DNA of 64,000 nucleotides from Streptomyces mirabilis (GCF_039503195.1 NZ_JBCJKP010000001.1:6820001-6884000); one strand, 5' to 3'. Positions 35,560 to 45,500 are shown, numbered from the stretch's first letter. A program made the numbers and translations. Notes: generated by a model not told the origin, from the sequence alone.

Positions 35560-35823
35560 GTGACCAGGCTCACCCGCGCAGGTACGGGCAGTGTCAAGAT
35601 CCCGGGCAAGGCGATCGCCTGGTCCAGCAGTACTGCGATCACGGAGCGTGCGGTATTCGCGGAGATCGGCATGGCGGACACCGAGACACCGGCGGGCCGG
35701 GGGAGCTGGTGTCGGCTGACCGCGGAGATGAAGTCGGCAGGAGACCTGCGCGTGTGGATCACGCCGGCCCCGGCGCAGCAACTTCCTCCGTTGGTGCTCC
35801 ATTTGCAGATGAATTTCCGGTGA
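35560..35823 (+). CDS. Possible small protein in the divergent redox intergenic region
   Basis: 87 residues from a GTG with GAGAG upstream. The frame has a GC-rich third codon position for most of its length, unlike the alternative frames, so it may be coding. The sequence (VTRLTRAGTGSVKIPGKAI ... LHLQMNFR) matches nothing I know. It could also be the tail of a decayed gene. The flanking parts of the gap (35290-35559 and 35824-36212) show no gene and must hold promoters of the divergent redox operons. Confidence 0.3.
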   Translation: MTRLTRAGTGSVKIPGKAIAWSSSTAITERAVFAEIGMADTETPAGRGSWCRLTAEMKSAGDLRVWITPAPAQQLPPLVLHLQMNFR

Positions 35824-36212
35824 TCGATGCCGAGAGCAAATGAAGTGGCGCTTTTCACGCGGGGTGCTCACTTTTGGCGGAATCTCCGTGTGAAGCGCCA
35901 CGTCGACACAGGATTCAGAGGACATTCAGAGGTTGCCCACCGAACCGGCCCTTTCAGCTTCGCGAAGGGAACATTTCATGGCATTTCTTCTGTGTTCGCC
36001 TTCCCGGAGACGCCGATGGGCCGCCCGGATTCGTGTAGCGTCTGCCGCCATCAGCGTGCCGTCTGCGTGGGGAAGGGGATCATCCGCAGGTGGCTCGCCC
36101 TCGGGGGGCATAGATGTCATCCCCTGTGTGAGCGCACTTCGAGTGCGGCGGCATTGACCGGCCGACCCGCCTGGTGTGTTCCGCGGGCATGTCGATGCGA
36201 GGAGCTCACAAC

Positions 36213-36959
36213 ATGCTGAGGGACAAGGCGCTGACCAGGCGCGGTCCTGCCGTGGCCGGATCCGCCAGGCGGCTGGTCGTCGCCGTGATGGTGGTCGGCG
36301 TCACCGCACTCCTGGCACCCGAGGCCTTCGCCGCCGCGCCGCCGATACCGGGATCACCGTTGGACGCGTACCGCGAGCACGTGCCGTACGACATGGGAGT
36401 GCACAAGATCGCACGGCTGGCCGCCATCATCGCCTACGTATTGATGGTCGCGACCGTTGTCCTGGGGGTGATGCTGAGACTGCGGTTCATGCAACGCGCC
36501 GTCAACAGAGCTACGTTCTACGGCGCTCACATGACGCTGGCTCTCTCAGCGATGATCTTCGGGGGCATCCACGGCCTGACGTTCCTCTACCAGCCGATCT
36601 GGCGGATCGGGTGGGCCCAGCTGACGCTGCCCTTTCTCGGCGGCGTCCAGCGCGTACCGGTGGGCATGGGTATCCTCGGGACGGAACTGGCCATCGCCGT
36701 GGCCTGCTCGGTCTGGCTGCAGAACCGCCTGGGCTACCACCGCTGGCTGCGGATCCACCAGTTCGCCTACGCGTCCTTCGCCCTGATCTGGCTGCACATC
36801 TTCCTGGTCCACCCGGAACCGCGCCACCTGAACCTGGTCGCGGTCGGCATCGCCGCGGGAGCCGGCACCGTGCTCGTGGCCTTCCTCATCCGCCTCTTCC
36901 CCTCGCGCTCCAGACTGCGCCAGCGGGCCTTCCCGAGCGGAGCCGGAGCCACCAGGTGA
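36213..36959 (+). CDS. Ferric-reductase-like heme-b membrane protein (second copy)
   Basis: 248 residues from an ATG with CGAGGAG eight bases upstream. A cleavable-looking N-terminal hydrophobic stretch ends in AFA. Five further hydrophobic segments follow, with paired His as H-x13-H (HMTLALSAMIFGGIH) and H-x12-H (HQFAYASFALIWLH). The spacing is identical to that of the divergent copy at 34.5 kb, although the sequences differ. It overlaps the next gene by 4 bp (GTGA). Confidence 0.82.
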   Translation: MLRDKALTRRGPAVAGSARRLVVAVMVVGVTALLAPEAFAAAPPIPGSPLDAYREHVPYDMGVHKIARLAAIIAYVLMVATVVLGVMLRLRFMQRAVNRATFYGAHMTLALSAMIFGGIHGLTFLYQPIWRIGWAQLTLPFLGGVQRVPVGMGILGTELAIAVACSVWLQNRLGYHRWLRIHQFAYASFALIWLHIFLVHPEPRHLNLVAVGIAAGAGTVLVAFLIRLFPSRSRLRQRAFPSGAGATR

Positions 36960-38677
36960 CCCATCCTCACACTGGGCATCCGGCGGAGCACTTCCCGCCC
37001 ACGGCACCGGGACACGGTCATGGGGTCGTACCGTTCATCCCCCAGCAGGCCCAGCCGGGTGTCCCGTACCAGGCCCGGACGGCTCAGGCCCCGGCCGAAC
37101 TCCCGGCCGCCGCCGCGCTCCCTGCCGAGTCGTTCGATCTGCCGCGCCCCGTGCTGGTCCCGGAGGACGAGCCCGTCCGGGTCAGCGTGGACAACAACCG
37201 GTGCCACATTTACGGGATATGCCAGCAGGAGGCGCCCGAGGTCTTCAGGATCTCCGAGGGCGGCTCGCTGCACTACACCCGGGCCGTTCCGGCTGAGTTC
37301 GCGGCCAAAGCGCGCCAGGCCACGCGCTGCTGCCCCATGCAGGCGATCAGGATCGAGGGAGGGCGCACCCGCACCTCCGGTCCCGCCGGCGAACGCCTTC
37401 CCGGACGTCCCCTGCGCAGCGGGGCGTCAGCGCGCGCAGGCCGCAAGCGCATCGTCGTCGCCGGCGCCGGACTGGCCGGGCTCAGCGCGGCGAGCCGCCT
37501 CAGAGAACGCGGCTTCGACGGGGAACTCGTCATCGTGGGCGAGGAGGCACACCGCCCCTACAGCCGCCCGCCCCTTTCCAAACAGTTCCTTTCCGGCGAA
37601 CTCGAGGCGGAACAGCTGATGTTCAGGGCCGAGGAGGCGCTGGACGCCCACTGGCTGCTGGACACCGGGATGGTCGGGCTCGACCTCCACGGGTCGGCCG
37701 TGCATCTGCGGGGTGGCGAGCGGCTTCCCTTCGAAGGGCTGGTCGTGGCCACCGGGGTGGACGCCAAGCGCCTTCCCGAAGCCCCGCTCTTCAGCGACCG
37801 GATCCGCACGATCCGCACATTGCAGGACGCAGCCGCAGTACGGCGGGCGATGGACGCCGCGCACGCTCGCCACGTCGTGATCCTGGGCGGCGGATTCGTC
37901 GGCTGCGAACTGGCCTGCACCCTCCGCGCCCGCGGCCTGGACGTCACCCTCGTCGTGCACAGCGCACCGCTGCTGCGCCGGGTCCTCGGCGAGCGGGTCG
38001 GGGCCGTGGTCGCCGACATCCAGCGCAGGGCAGGGGCTGACGTGCGGCTCGGTACACGGATCACCGACTGGCAGGATCACGGTGACGTACTCAGGCTGCG
38101 TCTGGACGACGGCGAGGTGATCGACGCGGACTTCGTCGTCCTCGGCCTGGGCAGCGAACCGCGCACGGAATGGCTGCGCGACAGCGGACTGGACGTCTCC
38201 GACGGTGTGCTGTGCACTCCCACCTGCCACGCGATCGACCGTTGGGGTCGGCCGACTCCCCACGTCGTCGCCGCGGGCGACGTGGCCCGCTGGCCCAATC
38301 TGCGCTTCGACGCCGAGCCGCGCCGGACCGAGCACCTCATCCACGCCGTGGAGATGGGCCAGCACGCCGCTGACGCGCTGCTGCGCGGCCCGGACCGCGC
38401 CGCCCGCTTCGCACCGGTCCCGCGCTTCTGGTCCGAGCAGCACGGCACCCGCATCCAGGCCGTGGGAATCCCCGCTCTCGGAACCGATGTGGAGATCACC
38501 GAAGGGTCGCTGCGCTCCGAGCGCTTCGTCGCCCGCTACACCCGTGAGACGGCTTACGGCCCGCAGATCGTGGCAGCCGTCGCTTTCGACATGCCCCTGG
38601 AACTTCTCGAATACCGGGACCAGATCGGCCGATCCCGTCCGCGCTCGCGGGCCCTGAACAGAAGGAGCAGACGATGA
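36956..38677 (+). CDS. Ferredoxin - FAD-dependent NAD(P)H oxidoreductase fusion
   Basis: 573 residues from GTG overlapping the previous stop. Residues 1-70 are a Pro/Ala-rich leader. Residues 75-140 are a ferredoxin with NNRCHIYGICQQEAPEVF and RCCPMQAI (CxxxGxC plus C, [3Fe-4S] or [4Fe-4S]). From about 165 it is a pyridine-nucleotide-disulfide-type reductase: FAD motif RIVVAGAGLAGLSAA, then RPPLSKQFLSG, NAD motif VVILGGGFVGCELA, and HVVAAGDVARWPN for FAD. Stand-alone relatives are ferredoxin reductases of P450 or Rieske oxygenase systems; here the ferredoxin is fused at the N-terminus. The membrane heme protein encoded just upstream is the likely partner. Confidence 0.87.
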   Translation: MTHPHTGHPAEHFPPTAPGHGHGVVPFIPQQAQPGVPYQARTAQAPAELPAAAALPAESFDLPRPVLVPEDEPVRVSVDNNRCHIYGICQQEAPEVFRISEGGSLHYTRAVPAEFAAKARQATRCCPMQAIRIEGGRTRTSGPAGERLPGRPLRSGASARAGRKRIVVAGAGLAGLSAASRLRERGFDGELVIVGEEAHRPYSRPPLSKQFLSGELEAEQLMFRAEEALDAHWLLDTGMVGLDLHGSAVHLRGGERLPFEGLVVATGVDAKRLPEAPLFSDRIRTIRTLQDAAAVRRAMDAAHARHVVILGGGFVGCELACTLRARGLDVTLVVHSAPLLRRVLGERVGAVVADIQRRAGADVRLGTRITDWQDHGDVLRLRLDDGEVIDADFVVLGLGSEPRTEWLRDSGLDVSDGVLCTPTCHAIDRWGRPTPHVVAAGDVARWPNLRFDAEPRRTEHLIHAVEMGQHAADALLRGPDRAARFAPVPRFWSEQHGTRIQAVGIPALGTDVEITEGSLRSERFVARYTRETAYGPQIVAAVAFDMPLELLEYRDQIGRSRPRSRALNRRSRR

Positions 38678-38934
38678 GCCGAGGCGGACGTGCACGTGGC
38701 CGCCGCTCCGGGCGTCCACCGTCCGGCGGTCTGCTGCGCTGGGCGCTGAGCCTGCCCGCTCGCCTGCACCTGCGCTGGCTGGTGATCCTCGTCGTGACCG
38801 CGGCCGTGATGGGCGCCTACGCCAGAGTGCTGGTCACCGCCGCGCCGATGCCGCCGAGCAAGGCACCGGCCGCCCCGGCGGCCGGAGGAGACGGCTCCGG
38901 CTCGGACGCCCTGAGAGGCGCGACCGGCAAGTAG
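38674..38934 (+). CDS. Small membrane protein of the redox operon
   Basis: 86 residues with AGAAGGAGCAG upstream and a 4-bp overlap with the oxidoreductase gene (ATGA). An Arg-rich N-terminus precedes one membrane helix (WLVILVVTAAVMGAYARVLV); the tail is Ala/Pro/Gly-rich and probably outside. It may be an accessory anchor for the redox complex. No homology is recognised. Confidence 0.65.
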   Translation: MSRGGRARGRRSGRPPSGGLLRWALSLPARLHLRWLVILVVTAAVMGAYARVLVTAAPMPPSKAPAAPAAGGDGSGSDALRGATGK

Positions 38935-39153
38935 CCTGAGGACTTTTCCCCGGCCGGGCTGTGACCTGTGGAAACGTTAGGCCTGGAGACTTGTTCAGTG
39001 GCCAGGATGGTGCCGCTGACACTCAGTAGGTATCTGCGTCAGTGAAACTCTTCGGCTTGGGCGTGGCCGCATCCTTCTGCGGCCGCATGGCGTCCACACC
39101 TGGTGTGTCGCGTGTATCGCCAGATGGTGCGCGAACAGTGAGAGAGAACGAGA
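38935..39153. other. Intergenic region without a recognisable gene
   Basis: Spacer between the redox operon and the tRNA-remnant terminator. A perfect-looking hairpin of GCGGCCG-type words near 39065-39085 may end the operon. Nothing else is seen. Confidence 0.4.
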
Positions 39154-39186
39154 AGAGCGGGAGTCAGTGAGACTGACTCCCGCTCT
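39154..39186 (-). terminator. Hairpin after the right tRNA-Arg remnant
   Basis: AGAGCGGGAGTCAGT pairs perfectly with ACTGACTCCCGCTCT (15 bp) around a three-base loop. It lies 55 bp beyond the 3' end of the tRNA remnant, the same distance as the hairpin at the left copy, although the sequence differs. Both junctions thus carry a tRNA-type terminator. Confidence 0.8.
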
Positions 39187-39240
39187 CGAATCTAGGCATC
39201 CGCCCAGCTCAGCGCTTGATTCAAGCTGGCTGTGTGGCGA

Positions 39241-39282
39241 GTGCCCCCGGCAGGATTCGAACCTGCGCACACGGCTCCGGAG
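39241..39282 (-). other. Attachment-site remnant: 3' part of tRNA-Arg(CCG), right copy
   Basis: Identical over 42 bp to the copy at 28494. Here the next bases (GCCGTT on the top strand) still allow the full five-pair anticodon stem ACGGC/GCCGT, so slightly more of the tRNA is kept. The D-arm and 5' acceptor strand are not found within the next 60 bp. An intact tRNA-Arg(CCG) gene would be expected further right, at the far end of the second element. Confidence 0.85.
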
Positions 39283-39416
39283 GCCGTTGAGGACCGCTAC
39301 GTCTGCGCAGGTCAGGCCTTTTCACCGGCTCGCCGAGGAGAAGTTCGTCCATAGCTAGTCCACAGCAAACGATCGCTGGTGCGGCCTGTGCGTCTTCTCG
39401 CCGGCTCCACCCCGAC

Positions 39417-39660
39417 ATGAGCGCGCCCGTCCTGCCCTGGTGGCCTGAGGCCGTCCGTGCCCTCGCCGCCCAGTGGACCGGCGATCAGCCGCTGACCGTC
39501 CTGAGCCCCGAGTCCTGGCACGGCGAGCGCGCCAACCGCTACACCCAGGTTGAATGGGAGACCGCCACCCGTGCCGCAGCGAGCGCGACTCTCTACTGGA
39601 TTTCCGCGACCTGCGCACCTGCCGGGCACCAGCAAGGGGGAGCGGGCCACTGGTCTAGTA
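39417..39660 (+). pseudogene. Nucleoside 2-deoxyribosyltransferase-like fragment, frameshifted
   Basis: The frame opens MSAPVLPWWPEAVRAL and continues through PLTVLSPESWHGERANR to VEWETATRAAASATLYWIS. This matches the pattern of nucleoside 2-deoxyribosyltransferase-domain proteins (WRPEA, then pro-rich, then VEWE..A...FWI.RDL). After YWI the expected RDL continues in the +1 frame (RDLRTCRAPA), so a one-base shift has broken it. The N-terminal part of the family is also missing. It is a relic at the left end of the second inserted element. Confidence 0.5.
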
Positions 39661-39988
39661 CCGCCCGTCGGCACGGGGTCCCCGTGGTAGCGGTCCTGTG
39701 TCCGGACGAGGGCAGGGGCGATCCCTTTCCTGCCACGTGCTCAGGACAGTGCGGGGCGCAAAGGCCGTTGCCAGAGCCGGAGTCAAGGAAGGCTCACGCA
39801 CCGTAGGTTGGGTTGTCTCCAATCGAGTGCAGCAGCGAGGTCCTCAGAAGGCTTCTCGAAACCGAGTGTGGGGTTGGGAGGGGCGTACGGGTGTGCTGTT
39901 CAGGTGATTGGGGCCGCGCGGCGGCATGAAGGCAGGGCCTCTCGGTAGCACAGAGGGTGTCTACGCCACTGCTCACCAGGAGGCCCTG

Positions 39989-40948
39989 TTGCCGCAGTTG
40001 TATCGGTCTGCTGTGAAAGAGTCCATTCCGGACACACGGAAGTGCGACTGCTTCGCCCACACGTACGGCAACGCCGCGGACCATCCGTCAGGCGGGCACT
40101 GCTATCCGACCGACATGAGGGACGCGGAGTGGGCGGCGGTCCGCGGCATGATCCCGAAGCCCGCGTGGGCCGAGGGCCGGGGCGGCCGGCCGGAGGAGTA
40201 CTGCCACCGGGACATACTCGACGCGATCCGGTATGTGGTGGACAACGGCGTGAAGTGGCCTGCGCTGCCTGCCGATTACCCGCCGTGGAAGGCGGTGCAC
40301 CGGTTCTTCACCCGCTGGCGCAAGCAGGGGCTGACCGGCGAGTTCCACGACCGGCTCCGCGCTGCGACCCGTGAAGCGGAGGGCCGGGACGCGGAGCCGA
40401 CGGCGGGGGTGATCGACTCGCAGTCCGCGAAGGGCACGTCGACGGTCGAGGCGGCGACCAGCGGCTATGACGGCGGGAAGAAGATCAAAGGGCGCAAGCG
40501 GCACATCGTGGTGGACACCCTCGGCCTGATCCTGGCCGTCATGGTCACCCCCGCCTCGACGGGGGACCGGGACGCCGCCCAGGACCTCCTGGCCCAGACC
40601 ACCAGACGGCATCACCGGCTCAGGCGCGTATGGGCGGACAGCGGATACACCGGCATGCTGGTGGGCTGGTGCACGACCGCCTTGAACCTGATGCTGACCG
40701 TCATCCGCCGCAGCGACGGCCACAAAGGCTTCGTTGTGCTACCCAAACGGTGGATCGTCGAGCGGACCTTCGCCTGGCTCACCCGCTCCCGGCGCCTGGC
40801 CCGCGACTACGAGCGGCTGCCCGCGTCGTCGGAGGCGATGATCCTGTGGTCGATGACCATGGTCATGACCCGCCGCCTCGGCCGTCGCCGCAGGCGAACC
40901 GGCCCGGTGCCGGCTCGTGCGCCCATCCCCGCGCAACGAGCCTCTTGA
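39989..40948 (+). CDS. IS5-family DDE transposase
   Basis: 319 residues from a TTG start with AGGAGG five bases upstream. The frame is open further upstream and the first ATG after it is MRDAEWAAV. Motifs: GGRPEEYCHRDILDAIRYVV, first Asp in GVIDSQSAKG, GGKKIKGRKRHIVVD, second Asp in VWADSGYTG, and Glu in WIVERTFAWLTRSRRLARDYE. It shares about half of its residues with the transposase at 31.7 kb by eye. The intact ends and frame suggest it could still be active. Confidence 0.9.
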   Translation: MPQLYRSAVKESIPDTRKCDCFAHTYGNAADHPSGGHCYPTDMRDAEWAAVRGMIPKPAWAEGRGGRPEEYCHRDILDAIRYVVDNGVKWPALPADYPPWKAVHRFFTRWRKQGLTGEFHDRLRAATREAEGRDAEPTAGVIDSQSAKGTSTVEAATSGYDGGKKIKGRKRHIVVDTLGLILAVMVTPASTGDRDAAQDLLAQTTRRHHRLRRVWADSGYTGMLVGWCTTALNLMLTVIRRSDGHKGFVVLPKRWIVERTFAWLTRSRRLARDYERLPASSEAMILWSMTMVMTRRLGRRRRRTGPVPARAPIPAQRAS

Positions 40949-41363
40949 GCTTGCACCGCACGCCCTCGACCTTCGCAGGAACCACCTCCAGCCCCAACAA
41001 GGCAGTGATCTCACGGCAGTTCAGTGGCTCACCGCCATTGACGCGACGTTCAGCCAGCAGGCCCATGACCTGCTGATATTCCGGCGCCAACACGTCGGTC
41101 GACAGCCCCTCCCGCCAGACCGGAACCAGCGACCCGGGCTTCACCGCCGACAGCGTCCTGGCCTCGTTCCCTTCCGGCGGCTTCCCCGCCACAGCCTTCT
41201 GGCCTGCGGTCTCACCCGCGTCCCACACCTCGCCGACCCGCCTGCGGGCGATCAGCCACTCGTCCCACTCCGACTGCGCCGCCTCCAGTTCGGTCTGCAA
41301 CTCCTCCACCCGCTTCCGGGCCGCACGTTCCCGCTCCTCCAGCCGCCCCAACACCGATGCCAT
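40863..41363 (-). CDS. IS-associated accessory protein (coiled coil + winged-helix-like), second copy
   Basis: 166 residues from the ATG giving MASVLGRLEERER with GGAGG upstream. It has the same plan as the copy at 31.2 kb: an N-terminal coiled coil (residues 5-45), a variable linker, then APEYQQVMGLLAERR, NCREITALLGLEVVPAKVEGV and KRLVARGW. The 3' end overlaps the transposase end by 86 bp, in antisense. Conservation in two diverged elements argues that it belongs to the IS rather than being captured by chance. Confidence 0.72.
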   Translation of the reverse strand: MASVLGRLEERERAARKRVEELQTELEAAQSEWDEWLIARRRVGEVWDAGETAGQKAVAGKPPEGNEARTLSAVKPGSLVPVWREGLSTDVLAPEYQQVMGLLAERRVNGGEPLNCREITALLGLEVVPAKVEGVRCKLKRLVARGWAHEPAPGRFACGDGRGGGS

Positions 41364-41476
41364 CACACACCTCCAGCACGCCACCTCCACGGACGCACCG
41401 GACCTACCTCACCCACCCCAGCATCATGCCTGACCAGCACAAACTCAGCCACCACACTCGGTTTCGAGAAGCCTTC

Positions 41477-42546
41477 TCAGGCCATGTCGTCACCCTTGGG
41501 GATGCCGCCGTTGTACGCGGTCCTGTTCGCCTATGGCTCAGCTCCGGACGAGAGTGTTCCCGTGAGATCGGAGCCATGCCGCATGCCGTGAGCCGTTCCG
41601 TGATCCGGTGGGGTGGTACGGGGGCGCACAAGGGGCGCACTCTCTCGGTGGTGTGCCCCACTGGGCTCAGCTGATTCGGCAAAACGGCTTCCGCTTCCTG
41701 AGGGGTTCCTGAACCCTTGAACAGGGCACGAGACATAGGGATTTGTGAAGATCGATTCATGTGCCACCGAGGTGCGGCGCCAGACGTGGATCGCCGTCGA
41801 GGTGGCCGGTTGGTTCGGTCGAGGTAGCTCCCGGTGCGGGGCTTTTTGTCTGGCAGGCAAACTTCTTGATGACGCGATGCCTCTGCTGCGACGCATCCGC
41901 ATGCCGCACATAGATTGCGAATCGGTAACAGGGGTTCCCTGTCATGGCGTTTTATTGAACGCTTAAGCTCCATGAAAGAGGGGGACTTGTGAAGGTCGTT
42001 GTGCGTGCCTGGCGGGGGGTCAGGCGGGGGGCTCGGGCGCTTCATTGATCCTGCAGTCACACACGAGGAGACCCGGCTGCACCCCGCTGGAGCTGGCAGG
42101 ACCACTCCCGCGGCGCGGTCCATGCAGGGTCGATGTCGAAGGCTTCCGCTTCCAGGGCAGTCGGCCGCGCCTCAGTGGCTTGAGGTCTGGGTCCACCCTG
42201 AACATCGGCACGTTGGAGCGATACGTTCGGCTGATCCCTGCAATGAATGCGCGATGCCAGCCTGTAAACCCGATCGCTGACATCAGGACGCGCTGGTTGC
42301 AGAGCGGGTTAGGGCCCCAAGTCATCGACCTGCACTGAGTTGGACGTTCGGACGCCGGATGACCACGGCTCGTCCGCCAAGGCCACAAGAACCGACCTGT
42401 CGGTGGCTGTTCTTACTGTCCGCAGCAGGCCCGACGGCGTGCGATGAAACGCATTAGCAGAAACAGGGCGATCGTAGTTCAGGAGCCACGTAAATGCAGG
42501 GCTGTCAGCGGTGCATCGTGGTGACAGCAGTTGAGGCGGTGTAGTC
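41477..42546. other. Gene-free region upstream of the defence operon
   Basis: About 1.07 kb. No open frame has both a ribosome site and coding composition. GC content is visibly lower around 41700-41990. It presumably contains the promoter of the rightward defence operon. Possible relics of genes disrupted by the IS insertion cannot be identified. Confidence 0.45.
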
Positions 42547-45500
42547 GTGATGAACAAACGTGCCGAGTGGGTCCCCGACGCCGGGTTGGTCCGCGAGGTT
42601 GATGACCTCTTCGGGCGGGCGATCGATTCGTATCGTGCGAATCCGAACCTGATTACGGAGCACGCCAACCAAGAGGAGTCCATCCGGGTCGGCGGTTACT
42701 CGAATCGCACACTTCTGGAACTGGTGCAGAATGCAGCTGACGCCATGTCGGGGGCTGCCGAGCACGAGGAGGGGGCAGGGCGAGTCGAGATCGTCCTCGA
42801 TCTTGACCGCCAGACACTGTACTGCGCGAACGCCGGCCGTCCGTTCTCCCGAAGCGGCCTCACCACGCTGGCCCATGCGCATCTCAGTGGTAAGCGAGGC
42901 GACGAGATCGGGCGGTTCGGACTCGGCTTCAAATCGGTGCTCGCGGTCACCGATAGTCCACAGGTGTTCAGCCGATCGGTCGCCTTCGAGTTCAACTCGT
43001 CAAAGGCGAAGGCGGCGATCGCGACGATCGGGCCCGCCTCCAAGAGACTTCCGATTCTGAGGACCCTGACCCGGATCGACGCGGAGGTCGAGTTCGTCAA
43101 GGATCCGATCCTTGCCGAGCTGGCGGAGTGGGCGGTGACGGTAGTCAGATTGCCGCATGCGACGAGGCTGGAGAATCTCAAGAAGGAGATCGAGGAATTT
43201 CGGTCCGAGTTCCTCCTCTTCGTCAACTCGGTGCGTGAGATCCGGCTCCGGGTAATCGGAGCCGACGCGAACTTCGTGACGAGTCATGTGTCGCGGGAGC
43301 TGGGGGACGGCAGGTTTCGGATCGAGCGCCCAGACGGTGACCACGAAGAGTGGTATGTCGACAACCGAATGCATGCACCGAGCCCCGAGGCTCGGATCGA
43401 AGTCGGCGAAGCGGTGTCACGTGACCGAATGAAGGTCACGGTTGCGATGCCGGCACGCTTCGCACAACTGAGAACGGGCGAGTTCTGGTCGTACTTCCCG
43501 CTCCAGGACAGGACATCGGCGTCCGCCCTTTTCAACGCCCCCTGGAGCGTCAACGACGACCGCACCACCCTGCTTTCGAACACGTACAACCGGGAGATCC
43601 TCGTGACTCTCTCGGGAATGTTCCTCGACATGCTGCCGAAGGTCTCGTCCGTCGACGATCCGGCAGCACACCTGGACTACATGCCGGCCCGTGGCCGTGA
43701 GACCCACTCGTTCGGCGACGAGATCCTCTGCGCCCATGTACCGCAGCTCGGTTCCGAGAAGGCTCTGATCCCCGACGCGACCGGCGTGCTACGCACGCCG
43801 CCGGAGCTCCGTCCCCTCGACTTCGGCGTCAGTGAGGCTTCCGAACGTGACCACGAAGAGTGGATCCAATCGCCCCACACCGACGACGCCGTGCCGCACT
43901 GGCGTTGTTATGCCAACGGTCAGCAGCGTGTGACTCGCTTGAGGGCGCTCTACGTGTGCAGCGTCTCCCCCGCCTTCGCCGACTCACGGCCCAGAGATGA
44001 TTTGAAGGCGTTGGAGAGGATCCCCAAGCGAGGTGTCCTGTCCTGGCTGCGTGAGTGGGCGGAGGGGCCCGACGTGGCCTCTGCAGCGAAGGCGCTCGAT
44101 TTCGTGCTGCGCAATTCCAACGGCTTCGGTCCGGCGAAGGTCATACCGACGACCGGTGGCATGTTGTCCATCAAGGACCGTGACCGGGTCTTCCTCCATC
44201 GTGCGGAGGATGTCGACATTGAAGGAGCGTGCTTCGTCGATCCGGACTTCCTGGCCGTTCCTGGCGTCGAAAAGAAGCTCGGGGACAGAGGCTTCCGGGA
44301 CCTCGATCCGCTCTCGATGTTCGAGGCCAGGATGGCCAGGCTGTCGCCGGAGGCCGAGGACGACGAGCTCCCGAAGTTCTGGGACGCTGCCACCGATGTG
44401 CCCATGGCACAGGCCCAGAAGGTCGTGGCGGGCAACAAGGCGGGCGCTCTCAAGGTTCCGACACGCGAAGGTGGTTGGGCTTCACCCACGTACGTGCTGG
44501 ACATCGACGGCCTTGGCGACGGCGCTCCCGATCGAGTTCTGGACCGGACGAAGTGTGTTCCCCAGCTCGCACACGCGGCAGGCGTCATCACCGAGCCGGT
44601 CGGCTCGTACTCGCTCGAGGACGAGGTCCACTTCGAGGACTACTGCCAGTACGTGCTGGACGAGGTGAACCGGAGGCTTGGGCCCGGAGAGCGCCTCGTT
44701 GAGCAGGTCGAGTTCGACAGGGGGGACGGCCCCGGTCCCTTCTCGGTACTCCTGATGTTGGAGGACGCGGGCGCGTCCGAACTCGTACGCGAGCGGTGGA
44801 CGGAAGGACTGCTCAGGCTCGACCAGGCAGGTCACTGGCTCTGCACGGACATCGACACGGGGCTCAGCCACCGGGTCCTGTCCCCTGTTCGATGGGCGGC
44901 TGGCCGAGCCGGCCTGCTGAAGTCGGCTCGCGGCTACCGGACTCCCGACCGCGTTGTCTCCGCGTCTCTCGTCGAGTACGAGGCCCTGCTGCCTCTCTTC
45001 CGAGGGCCGCGCCACGTCGAGGACGCCCTGCAGCTGCCCAAGGACCTGGGCGAGGTCCCTGTGGAGGTCCTGCGTGAAGCGCTCGAGGCGGAGGTCACCT
45101 CGCAAATCAGCAACGTGGCCCTGACGGGATTCGTCCTCACCGCGAGTCGGTTCGCATTCCCGAACGGGCATCCCATGTTCATCCCCGCCCGGGTGGGACG
45201 CGTCATCGAGAGGAGGCGTCCCGATGCGGTGTACTTGGCGACGACCGAGGAGGAACGCGAGTTCCTCACCTTGAGGCAGAAGCCGTACCTCAAGGTGGAT
45301 GAGGGCGAAGCGGACGAGTTCGTCGACGTGGTCGGATGCCGACGGTTCGAGGACAGCTTCTCCTTCTCGCTCTTGGTCGACGGCCAGCAGGTCGAGGAGC
45401 GCGTCATCGACCTGTACACCGGACTGCGTTCTACGTTCGTCGAGGACAAGGTCACGAACGCGACCGTGGCGAAGGCCGTCCAGATCACGAAGCGTGTGAC

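Larger units (their letters stand above)
39847..41476. mobile_element. Two-gene IS5-like insertion sequence (well-preserved copy)
   Basis: 1630 bp with 25-bp terminal inverted repeats, GAAGGCTTCTCGAAACCGAG followed by TGTGG, at both ends without mismatch. TCA flanks both ends and could be a 3-bp target duplication. It contains a rightward transposase and a leftward accessory gene with overlapping 3' ends. This is the mirror image of the older element at 31.1 kb. Confidence 0.88.

Noticed and set aside
28494..39282. Two complete tRNA-Arg genes
   Set aside because: Only the 3' parts are present; D-arm and 5' acceptor strand are missing at both sites, so neither can make a tRNA.
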